Part shown: positions 22,401 through 34,400 of the stretch, piece after piece
How the letters are laid out: the number at the start of each line of letters is the position of its first letter
Numbering within the stretch: position 1 is the stretch's first letter
NCBI GenBank assembly: GCA_036245525.1
Contig: BTPG01000003.1
Location: 140,400,120-140,464,119 of the forward strand
Origin: Semisulcospira habei
Taxonomy: Eukaryota > Mollusca > Gastropoda > Semisulcospiridae
DNA length: 64,000 nucleotides
Direction: 5' to 3'
Made by a program: the position numbers and the translations under genes
The notes under the pieces: generated by a model
What the model saw: only the letters and a program-made list of their open reading frames with translations
Told to the model about the DNA's origin: nothing
The model's database searches: none

Positions 22401-25400
22401 AGACTTCAGTGGAGACCAATTCAGTCAGCTTTTTCAAAATTCCAATTCAGTCAGCTTTTTCAAAATTCCAGAAACCTGAATTTCAGCTTTTTAGCGCAGA
22501 CAGAACAGGCCCTGAGACGTACGTTCCATTTTCAAGAGACATAAATTCACATGAGCCCCTGCATTCACAGGGGCTCATGAAAATTTATGTCTTCTGCTCC
22601 TCTGGATCATGGGACATAGTTAGTCCATGGACCATTTTCAGTCATTTAAATTTTTGACTCCATCACCCATGAATGCTCAAATGAGAGATATAAATGTAAT
22701 CTGAAATGTTTTTTTTAACAAATGTGTATTATCAGTATCTGTTGCAGCCCGCCAAATCTGGGACGTGCAAGGATCTTCTCTCAACATCACAGCAGGTATG
22801 TTGCAAATATGTTTTATGTGCTGGTCTTTGATTTTGAACCTTCTGGCAGAGCCAGAAGGTTCTAAATCACAGACCAGCACATAATACCTTTTTGTGGTCC
22901 CAGCCCTTTTTCATTTTTTTTCCTGTTTCTCCTGAAGCACTAAGAACATGTTATCACAATAGCTTAGTGCACTGTACGTGTCAACAAAATCATCATCAGT
23001 TATATTAATGTACAGCTTTTTAAAAATGTGCACATGCGAGTGTGTGTGCATGTGGGAGAGAGAGGCTGTGAACTGTGTCCACAAACCCTGAATGTTTACT
23101 CTGAAAATAATTTGTATTTAGCATTATTTTTTTTTTTCTTTTTCGGTACTCTAGATGATGGCTGTGGTGTGGAGTGTGCCCCAGACCAACTGTCTTTCTA
23201 TATCCGAACTGGAGATAAAAATGTGGCTGGACCCACAATCTGCTTTGAAGGAAATGTGTAAGTGCTGCTGCTTAGTTTTGTATTGTTCCAAAACTCTGCA
23301 GCCCCCCTCCCCCCCCCCCCTCCCCCCCACCTCCGCCCCCCCCCCCCCCCCCACCTACCCCCCCCCCCCCCCCCCAAAAAAAAAAAAAAAAAAAACAAAA
23401 CAAAAAAAAAACAACAAAAACCGCACTTATAGAGCCAACTGGATCCTGCTTGAACCCTTTTAGTGTCGGTAGCGGTTACTAAAACTGACACCGAAAAGGG
23501 TTAACAAAATGCTATTGCAGGAACCACTGGATTCTGCTTTCACATTATTCTCAACCAAGATCCAGTGGGTTGCAGGAGTGCATTTTTCAGGCTTCAAAGC
23601 TTTATTCTCTTCATAAAAATGTCTTTCTGGCTCTCTATCAGCTACAGTTTACAAAGAGATGGATTGACCAAGGGGAGGGGCGAAAGGGGGGGTGAGGGGG
23701 GGGGGAGAGATTTGGTTGTGGTGGATTGGATTCAGGGCCTTAGATTGGTCCTTGTTCAGGCTATGTTTTCTTCACTTTCATTTCTTCACTATTTCAATAT
23801 AATTTATGGGAGATGAAATGACTATGGCTACTATTTACTAGTGACTGAATGGTATTTTCTGATCAGCTAGGCACCACTGAATAATTGTTTTGGCATAAAC
23901 ACTCTTCTTTCAAGTTAATCTTTTTTATTTACATGCACAGTATTTGACTTCCAAGCTGTCAAGATAACCTATTGATTTGAATCTTCTTGCAGGATCATGA
24001 GTAATGACTTGAAAAACTTTGGAAGAGGCTTGAACATTGCAGTTATAAATGGTGAGGTTTTCAATCAAGGTAAAAATTTAGAAACAAAGGAATGTAAATT
24101 TTTTTAACTAAAGGTGCTTGACTGAGGCATGTCATACCAAGAGTATTTTTTTATTTGTAGGAAGTGGGTGCATGAATTAGCTCTTGAAGTCTTGTATTGG
24201 TTCACATGCGAAGCAGAATGTTCTGGGCTAGTGTTCTGGGCTAGTGGTCGTCTGTCCGTCGTCCGTGGTAAGCTTTAACGTTGGCATTTCTTAGAGGCTA
24301 TTCAAGCCACAGTCTTCAAACTTGGCCCAAGGATACGTTGTAGTTTTCTATACATACCTATTTGAGTGACCTCCCTTGAAGGCTAATATCACAGGGGATC
24401 AGGAAATTGGTCAAAGATTGTCATATTTTGACAAAATTGAGTTTTTCTCAAATACTGTTCACAACTTCAAACCCAAACTTGGTACAAAGGTACCTGATAG
24501 TAAGACCTTTCTATGCATACTAATTTGGTTGATCCATTAGAAAATTCAAGTGTCACAAGAGCACAGCTAGGAAATAGGTTCAAAATAGCCATTTTTTGAC
24601 AAAAGATTTTTTTCTCAAATACTATTCACAACTTCAAACACAAACTTGGTACAGAGACCTGATAGTATGACCTTCCTATGCATATTAATGTGGGTGATCC
24701 ATCGGAAAGGTCAAGGGTCACAAGATATCAGGAAATAGGTCACAAATGGAGAGATAATGACGGTTGAACCCCAACCTCCCAATTATCCCAGCATTGATGT
24801 ATAAAATCCTGGATTTTGGTCATTACACACACACACAACTCTCACAAAACTCCTGCCTTCTCAGTGCACTCAGTACATTTTAAATCATTGATCGGTTGAC
24901 AACCCAGAGGGCAAATACACTAGTTTCATATTAAAAATCAACTACATACACCAGTGACATTGTTACATAAAAAGTGTTTTTTATTCGCTCACAACAATAT
25001 CAAAATCTTTTTACATATAAAGATTGTTCACACATATTACCATCGACTTTAAACAGAGCCCCCTTCAAATATAATTGATCTGCGAAAAGCTTTGATCACC
25101 TCGATTTTCAGTGCCGCACATAATTCTCCATTCATTAGTGTTTGCTATCATAAAAGGTTTTTAAAGCGCTCTGTTGACTTTGCATTCACAGTCAGGTCAG
25201 GTAGTGCAGTTAGAAGGCGAGTCCCTTTTAATTGACAATGGGGCTGTAATTTTCCCGTCTTGGCACTTCAATGGACTGACAGCATAAAGACTTCCACCTG
25301 TGCTGTTGACTTGCCGACAAGTTAATTACAGGCACTTGATAGTAAATTACATAAGTTACCTACAACTTGTAAGTAACTTCAAAGTTACTTCTGTGACTTG

Positions 25401-28400
25401 ATAGTAAATTACATAAGTTACCTACAACTTGTAAGTAACTTCAAAGTTACTTCTGTAACTTCTTATAAGTGACTTGACATAAGTACTTATAAGTGATTTG
25501 ACATAAGCTTTTACAAGTTCTTGTCTCAAGTCATCAAGTTACTTGGACAAACTTGTCAAGTTACATGGACGATAATATATATGGTGGTTTAGATCAGTGC
25601 AGATTGAATGCCTGTGTGTCTGTTACACGCTAAGTCAGGCGAGGTTTTCAAAAGCTTAAGTGTAATAAGTATAGCATGGGTGGGACTTTTCCGGCTACAG
25701 CCGGATTTCCGGATTCCCGATTTTTTTTTTTCACTTTAAAAAGTGCCCCCCAAAGTGGCCCGTGCCCCCAAAAGTGCCCCAAGACCCTCACTTCAGGATT
25801 CAACTTTTTTTTCGATCCCACTCATGGTACAGGTAACGCCTACGGGGACAGGCAACACCTTTTGATACAGGTGGGGCAGCTTTTATTACTGTCTGCCTTT
25901 ATAAGTCAGGGGTGCTATACAAATAAAATTTCCAAGCAGGGACAGGCCTTTCTTAAAGACAGCCCAAACTGGTTTCAAAATGTGCAGTTTAGTGAAACAA
26001 ACGGCGTGCCCAGTAGCTAATTTCATTGGGTAGTAAGTTTTTTCCAATGAGTGTCTAGATATTCTTAGATTAAGAACCAACTCCCCAGTAGCGTACTGGC
26101 AATACTATTCACAACTTCCATCCCAAACCTGGTACACAGATACCTGATGGTAAGACCTTCCTATGCATGACCTCTTGGAAAAGTCAAGGGTCACAGGAGA
26201 TCATGTGAAAGATGTCTGTTTGTTTACCCAAAATACATTACGGATGACATTACTATGTGGAATATACCCATTAACTTACCCGATTTCAGCCTAAGCACCC
26301 TTGTGTGTACCTATACGACAAGGGGCGTAACTCAGAGTTGTATTCAAGTGACCGGGTAGTCTCCCCTCCCTCCATCCGGTCACATGAGCCGTGTATTCCC
26401 GCCAGTTGTAGCCTTAGCTTCACCGCTTCAGCCTGTCTGTTGGATTTTTTTTCTACTACTATTCTACGTGGCGAACTTTGCTAGTGGCTAGAAGATGGCG
26501 AGGTAAGGCCTCGGGTTATGCCTACGAGGGTGAACGGACTGTTTACGACGCCGTCGGCATATTCCGTGCAATTTTGTCAAATTTCTGTGAGTTTGGGCTT
26601 AGCCCTCAACCGGTTTGGGAGTACTGTTTATGGGGCCTTTTGTTGCGTGCCCCACACGGTTGCTTCATAGCTTCTGCTTTGTGTTACAGCACTCAGATCT
26701 GCACCTGCAGGAGATGCAAGGGATTCCAGTGGCCGACGGACTCTCATACACTGTGTCTTCCTTGTTCCGGCTGATCCTTGGCCCGTGCTTGCGCTCAGTG
26801 CGCTACGTGGAAGGAGCGGAAGGGGTCGCAGCTTGGGAGTTCTATCAGCGACGCCGCTCGGGGGCTAAGGATTCAACCACTCCTTTGGAAATGACCAGTC
26901 AGTGCGTAGCATTAAAGCGCCTTTAGCCTCCGCGCCACCCAGATCTCTGCGCCATCGTGCGACCTCGGAGATTGTAGGTCGTTCTTCCCGCCGGATTCTG
27001 GATTCGGTCCCGTTTAGCCCTCTCATAGTGATGGCCGGGAGAGTCCATCCCGTTACGCATGGTACTTCACAAGGAGTGGCTGAGAGACCTTTGCCAGTCT
27101 CGCATGGTGCTCCGCAAGGGGCAGCCGAGAGACAGAGCACGCCCGCTTATGCTTGCTTCCTCTAGACACCGTCTGTCAGCCACCCCCAGCGCTCGCAGGC
27201 CTCCTTGTACGGAGTTGCGCTTGAGCAGTCGCTGCTATGGGAGGAGCCCTTCCCCTCGGCGTCGGTCTCCTTCTCCCGGCGCAGCCAGGGCTCCCGGCCG
27301 AAGCTGGTCCCCTCTCGCCCCGTGGCGTCACGTTCGTCCCCACCATTCCTCGCGCCTTCGGGGGAGTTCTCGCGCTCACCGCTCCGTGGAACCCTCGCTG
27401 CGCCACGACACCCCGCTTGCCTTGCACCGCCGTGAGATGGCCTTATTCGCCTGCTCTGCATTAAACACCAATAATTAACCCTTCCCACCTCGCGGACACT
27501 GAGTAGGGGTCATCTTCCCTCTCTCGTCATCCGAGCAGGGCCTCCAGTCAGCGCTACAGTAGTGCCCAGACCTCGGCAGCGGGCACATGACGCTCGCCTT
27601 TCCCCTGACTATCGCGCGCCGCGCGGACTCACTGAGCGCTCCCCTGACAGACCCTACTGGTCTCCCCTGGACAGTGCTTCTGCTCGTCATGACCTGGTTC
27701 GGTGTCGCCCGCGGAGTTGGATGAAGACGTCCTCAGTTTGTACCCAGACTTCCGCCCCCGCGTCCGACACGCCAGGAGAGCCGTCGGGCTCGGCTGAGAC
27801 TTCGCGAGCTCTAGACAAAGCAGCGCGGGTGATCTTTGCTTTTCTTCCCTTGGTGGGTTGCCCACCTTCGCCACTGCTCAAGAGGAAGGCCGTGGCCTCG
27901 GTCGACGCCCCGCTGCAGGCGAAGCGTTCAAGACTCTCCCTCAGCCTCTGGGATTTAGAGATCTGGCAGATGCCTTTAACCCTTTGAACCTGGCAAACCG
28001 CTGTAGCGGTTGGCGGCCTCGTATACCGTTCAGCCCGGCAAACCGCTACAGCGCTGTCAGGTGTTTCGTACTCGCTGCGCGTGTGGTGACCTCGCCCATC
28101 ACACCGACACATCTTATTTACACTCAGTACACGGCCTGACAGTGCGCACGTAGTTCGTCTGTGGTATGCGGTCAGTTTTGTGGCGCAAGCGTGGGAATTA
28201 TGGCTGGAATGGCGAGTGGATGTGTAGATATTTGGAGTGATACAATTTTGTGTTTGGAGACAGGGTTTCAAAAGCAGATAGCTTTGATGTATTGGGACAT
28301 GCATGCCTACCTACCGCGAGGCAGCATAACCTCGTGTTGGCAGTGTCAGCTGGAGCGATCGCTGTTTGAGGCACTGACAACGGCAATGACTTACAGCTTG

Positions 28401-31400
28401 ATTCTGATGCTGAATTCGGAGGTTCTAATTGATATTCCATTTTTTTTATGCCACACCATGGTGCACCTGTAGGTGACTCTCTGGACACCAACGACACACA
28501 TTGGTCGCATGTGTAGTACGTGTATGGTCTTTACAACACTGGTACTTCCATCCGATCATGTACAAGACACAACATAGACACACTGATCATCATTCGATGC
28601 CGCTTATTACATGTTGTCTAGTCCGTGGATATACCTTATCAGTGGCAGGTGTAAACATTGATATCTGGTGACAAGGTAGGAGCTTTATGTTGTATCGGCA
28701 TGCTGGAAATGCATGGACACTTATGTGTCACAGTAACAGACACTCTATTTAGTGATGCATGTTAAGTACCAGCGACCTGTCATGCACGAAAGACTTTCTT
28801 TTCAAGTTTATTGTCACCTGTCACTATTTTTGTCACCAGGCATTACGACACATGTGACACAGTGTGGTAAAATCCATAAAACGGTAGTCCATCCAATGGC
28901 AAATCTGTACATATATAACTTTATGAGGATATCTGTTGTAAAGTATTATTTACAAATATTTTACAGTGCACACCCATTTTCAACAGAAATTTCTCTAATA
29001 AAGTCAGGGCTGAAGGTATATAGACATCTTATTTACTCAGGGATGACAGGGTTAATGAGCACCTATCCCAAGGCAAGTTGCGTGATAGGGGTTTCTTCTC
29101 GGACACGCGTTAGCCTTCTGGCGCCGATATCAAGTTTCGGCAAGCCTGGTATGTGGGACACTCTCAAGCCTTCGCCTGCCCCCTCCCAGTGGTGGACCCG
29201 GTGGCGCAGTTGCAAGCTGGAGGCAAGGTCCCTGCTTGTCGGTTCTTCCCACCAGGGCTCGAAACACGGCAAGTCTCATTCGCAACTCTCTGGCTTGTGC
29301 GGGACTTCTGGACCTGGCCACACAGGCGGTGTTGAGGAGTGTGGAGGAGTTTTGGGAGAGTCCGAACGAGTCCCGTCCACTCTCTCACTGTCACACCTAT
29401 CGTGCCATGCACCACATTGCGACCATTTTCTTGGCGGCGGTGGCGAATTGCGACCTTATGAGACGGGACGCCTTGCTGAGGAGTTCCCCGGGCATCCCCT
29501 CGACCTTCACCGTGCTCCCCTAGGAGGCCCACTCTTCTTTGGTTCCACCTGGCAAGAGGTTCAGGTTTCCGCCAAGTACCTGTGGCCGAGCGCTCCCAGT
29601 GCGGATTCCTCCCGGTTTCCGACCTCCCACATGGACAGGGGTCGTGCTGAGAGGAGCTTCAGACCCTCCACCCGGCTGGTTTCCAGACTACCTCCCAGAC
29701 CCAGGCCCCAGGCCCCCGTTGGTCGTGCCCAGCCTCGACCCTTGCCTGGACCCTCCACCCAGCTGGTTTCCAGACTACCTTCGCTGTTGCCAGAGGACCC
29801 TTGGATTCTTGACACGATCTTGGACGGACTTCAGATCTCGTTTTCGACCCCTCCGCCTCTGAGATGCTCCCCCCTGTGGACGCATGTACCGGTTGACCAG
29901 GACAGGGCGGACGCACTTCAAGGGGACATTGCCGCGCTGCTCCAGAAGGCTGCCACGGAAGTAGTGACGCGACAGGGCTCCCCGGCATTCTACAGTCGTC
30001 GGCTCTTCGTAGTCCCGAAGCCCGGCGGCAAGTGGCGACCTGTCATCGACCTCTCCACCCTGAACAAGTTTATTGTCACTCCCTCCTTTCATTTGGAAAC
30101 AGCAAGAGCCTTACGAGCCTCGGTTCAACCTAAGAACTATGCGGTCAGTCTCGACCTTTCCCACGCATACCTGCACGTTCCCATGCATGCCGCCTCGTGG
30201 CGTTACCTACGATTCGCCTGTCGTGGGATCGTTTACCAGTTTCGCGCCCTACCCTTTGGTCTCAACCTCAGCCCTTGGGTCTTTACCAGGATTATGGACG
30301 CTATAGTTGCCAGAGCCAGGCAGGATTCCTCGAGCCCTACGTCCACCTATCTCGATGAACTGCTCCTCAGGAATCAAGATACGGCTGCTCTAGAGGCGGA
30401 CAGAGACGTTCTCCTAGCACTGCTTCGCCGACTCGGGTTCTTCCTCAAAAAGGGAAAGGTGAACCTGGTGCCGTCTCGCCGGTTTGTCCACGTGGGTTTG
30501 GAGTTTCTGACCGATCTCAACAGGGTACGTCTACCGGAGGCTCAGATCCAGAAGCTGGCGACTTTGGCCCAGGAAGTCTCCGTAGCGGACACGCTCCCGG
30601 CCAGGACCTGGCTCCAGCTCTTGGGCCTGATCAGTGTGGCCACAGACCTGTTACCACTCGGCAGGCTTTACACTCGACCACTTCAGCTACATGTGTTGCT
30701 ACACTGGCATCTGTCCTCGGGAGATCTCTCAGTCGCGCTGCTGATCCAGCCGCATCTGCTCCATTGGACAGACCGCTCTTGGTTGGCGACAGGAGTCCCT
30801 CTCTCCACCCCTCCATCGACTTTCTCCATTTGCACGGATGCAAGTCTTGACGGCTGGGGGGCCCATTTACTGCTGGAGTTCAGCACCGTCTAGGGCCTGT
30901 GGTCGCCGGACCTTCAAGACCAACATATCAACTGGCTAGAGTTGAAGGCGGTGTGGTTGGCGCTCATCTACTGGGAATCGCGGCTCTGAGGCCAGGAAGT
31001 CCTGATTCTGTCCGTCAATGCGACGGTGGTAGCCTACATTCAGAAGCAAGGCGGTACACGGTCTCCGACCCTCTGCATGCTACTTTACCAGATCTTCCTG
31101 TGGGGCAGGGATCAGGGGGATTGTGCTCCGAGCATGACACATCCCGGGACACCTGAATGTTCTTGCGGACTCCCTCTCGCGACGTGGACTGACAGCTCCT
31201 CCACACCGAGTGGTCCCTCTGCCGTACATCTTCCGCATGATCTGTGCTCACTGGGAGACGCACATGATCGACCTTTTTGCCACCAGGTGGAATAAGCAGC
31301 TCCCACTATTTGTCTCCCCCGGCCTGGACCACCTCGCTTGGGCGGTGGACGCCCTGTCAGTCTCCTGGGAGGGTCTCGTGGCCTACGCTTATCCTCCCTC

Positions 31401-34400
31401 GGTACTAGTGCCCAAGGTGCTCCTCAAGCTTTGGGGATGCAACACGATCCTCCTGCTCGTCACTCCGTTCAGTTGGAACAAGACGTGGACGGCAGACCTT
31501 TTGAGCCTTACCACCGATCCTCCTCTCCGGCTCCCCACGCCTCGGACAATGCGGAAGCAGCCCAGGCAGAAGAACCTCTTCCACCCTTGTCCGGAGAGAC
31601 TTCTGTTTCACGCCTGGAGCTTGTGCGGAAAGCCCTCACAGCTCGAGGTTTCTCATGGCAGTAGTGGAGGCAATCGTGGCAGCCTGCAGACCATCCACCC
31701 TCTGGGTGTATGAGGGAAAATGGAGGGTCCTACAGTTCTGGTGCGAGCCCCAGCGCCTCGCCCCCCCACGGCCCTGACCACGCCTCAGCAGGCCGAGTTC
31801 TTTTTGTGGCTGTTTCGTGAACAGGACTTGGCCCCGATCACCATTCATGGTTATTTCTCGATGGTGGCGGACACTTATCGGCACTTAGGCCGACCGGACC
31901 CAGGAGCACGCAAGGACCTCTCAGACTTGATGTCCCACTACGAACTCCAGCACCCAGTCACTCGTTCGCTAGTTCCACACTGGGATCTCCCTTGGGTTCT
32001 GACCTGGTTGAACTCCAGTCGGTTCGAGCCTCTTTACCTCGCCCGCCTTGCGGACGGGACTAGGAAGATCTGCTTCCTCCTGGTCCTCGCACAGCCACCA
32101 GAGTAAGCGAGCTGCACACTCTGTCCATAGACGCAGCCAGCATGCAATTCAGGGCGGAGGTTCGGTTTATCTTCTGACCAACCCATCCTTCTTGGCCAAG
32201 AATAGACTGCCCTCAGCTGTGCCCCAGGTGTGGAGTCTTCACCCAGCTTATGGGATTCGACCGGTCCCAGACATCACTACTGCAGGACCCGGTCCTAGCG
32301 TTAAAAGTCTACCTGCGCAGAGTGAAGTCCATCAGGAGAGGCGGCTCCCACCTCTTCCTGCCCTTGGCCCCAGGCCAAGCTGACATTTCCGCCCAGACGT
32401 TGTGGTCCTGGTTGCGATGGACAATACGCTCCGCTTACAATGATCTCTCCCCACAGGGTAGAGAATGTGGATACGGGCTTACAAAGTCAGAGCGGTCGTT
32501 GCCAGCGTCGCGTTCCACTGCAATTGCGCAGTCAGAGACATCGTTGCAGCGGTCGGGTGGCGAGCAGTCCTCCCGAGACCTCTCCGGCCAGCGTGATGAC
32601 CTGGCTCTTGTCGGAGACCTCTCAGCAGCACAACCCTCCCTCCGAGCGCCGCTGGCGCCATTGGTAACTCTTAGCTGAAATCGTCGGGAGGTTGCCCCTC
32701 GAAGCTAAGCTTACTGCCGTTACGGGGTTTGGGCGGCACCCTCCTCCTTTTCGCTATTCTTCCAAATAGTAATGCCATCGGTAATGTATTTTGAGGAAAC
32801 AAATGTATTTTTCTCTAAAATGTATTTTTTCGAAAAATACTTACTGATGGCATTACTCGGAGGGCCCTCCCACCTACCCCGCTTGCTGCCTCTACGCTAT
32901 GTGTACAACTGGCGGGAATACATGGCTGACGTGACCAGATGGACGGAGGGGAGATACAAACTCTGAGTTACGCCCCTTGTTGTATAGGTACACACAAGGG
33001 TGCTTAGGCTGAAACTGGGTAAGTTAAGGGGTATATTCCACATAGTAATGCCATTGGTAAGTATTTTTTGAAAAAATACATTTTAGAGAAAAATACATTT
33101 TTTGTAGAATGTTAGTTTTTATCAGGATTTTTGCAAAAATTGTCAACCAAATTTGGCAGAAAGGTAGCTGATGATAAGACCTTTTATGCATACTAATTTG
33201 GTTTATTACCTGTACTCAAAACAGTCAAAGGTCATGGGAGGTTGACAAAAGTGAAAAATGCATACATTTTGGAAAAAAACGTGGATTCTGTGGGTACAAA
33301 TGCCAACCGTTTCCTTATGTTTTGGTAGAACACTTGCTTATTTCAGTGACCTGTTCGCAGGTCAAGGTCACAGATCATTAATTATATGGATCGGTCATGC
33401 ATGTGACCCTTGAGGGCTTTGCCATTTCTTTTTACGTCCCATCTATTTATGGAAGGGACTTTTTAGGATGGGTCGCGCTGGGGTAATTTAATAGCATGTC
33501 CATGATGTCAAAGGCGGGCAGGCCTAAACCTCTCGCCGTGTGTGCGCATGTATGTACGTATGTATGTATGTGTGTGTGTATGTATGTAGACAAGAGAATC
33601 TCCAATATTTCTGTACATACAAGCTTGAAACTTGGCGAAATACTTTCTTAAGTGGGTGGCTAAGAGAGCCTCCTAGCATATTGTAATTGAATGTCTCATT
33701 GAAGACATAAACAACTGTTTATAGGAAGTCTGTTGACCCAGATTAGAATCAGTAATTTTTGTCATATTTACTTGAACTTTTGCATATAGCTAGTTTGGAG
33801 AAAGACATTGGATGAGTTTGTTAGCCAGCTTTGTATCCTTCAACTTCTTTAGTAAAAAATTAATTCTTTTCAGAAAATAATTAAAACAGTAAAAAACCTT
33901 CACTTCTAGTTCTAGAGAAAGTCGGACAGTGCCGGTGACGTAAAAGAAGCAACTCCATCACCACGCAGACACTGATACTCTAAATATGACATAATTCTCT
34001 CTCTCTTTTGCTCACTCTTTCTCACACATATGCACACATCTCCAAGAGGAATAGATCCTCATGTGCCTGAAGGGTGCATGAACATCTATGCCTCTTGAGG
34101 ATGTTTTGAGCGTGCACATGCACACAAAAATACACACGCATCGACGCACTTTCAGAAGAGCATGTAGGTATACTTAGTATAGCATGTAGCTAGGTAAAGT
34201 CAACCTGATTTCACACAAATTATAGCAAGACTGAAATTGTACCGTGAAATTCTAGTTTTGTCACCATTTTCGCAAGTCTTGAAGCGAAAGCGAAGCTCAT
34301 ATCACGTTAAATATAAAATTACATAAAAACAAAATAATACGTCATGACAAATGACGTTTGACATAACGATGACACATGCACACATCTCCAAGAGGCATAG

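Larger units (their letters stand above)
26219..33100 (+). mobile_element. DIRS-1 retrotransposon, intron 5
   Basis: Element 26222-33097, flanked by TTT at 26219-26221 and 33098-33100. The left terminal repeat (~26230-26415) returns inverted at ~32905-33060. An internal complementary region at ~32765-32870 equals the complement of the joined right and left ends, the hallmark of DIRS replication through a circle. Order on the + strand: gag (with a 5' intron), RT, RNase H, methyltransferase-like region, tyrosine recombinase. Gag and the 3' half of pol are broken by frameshifts and stops, and a TTAA element sits inside at 27980-29051. Same orientation as the ILEI gene. Confidence 0.85.
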
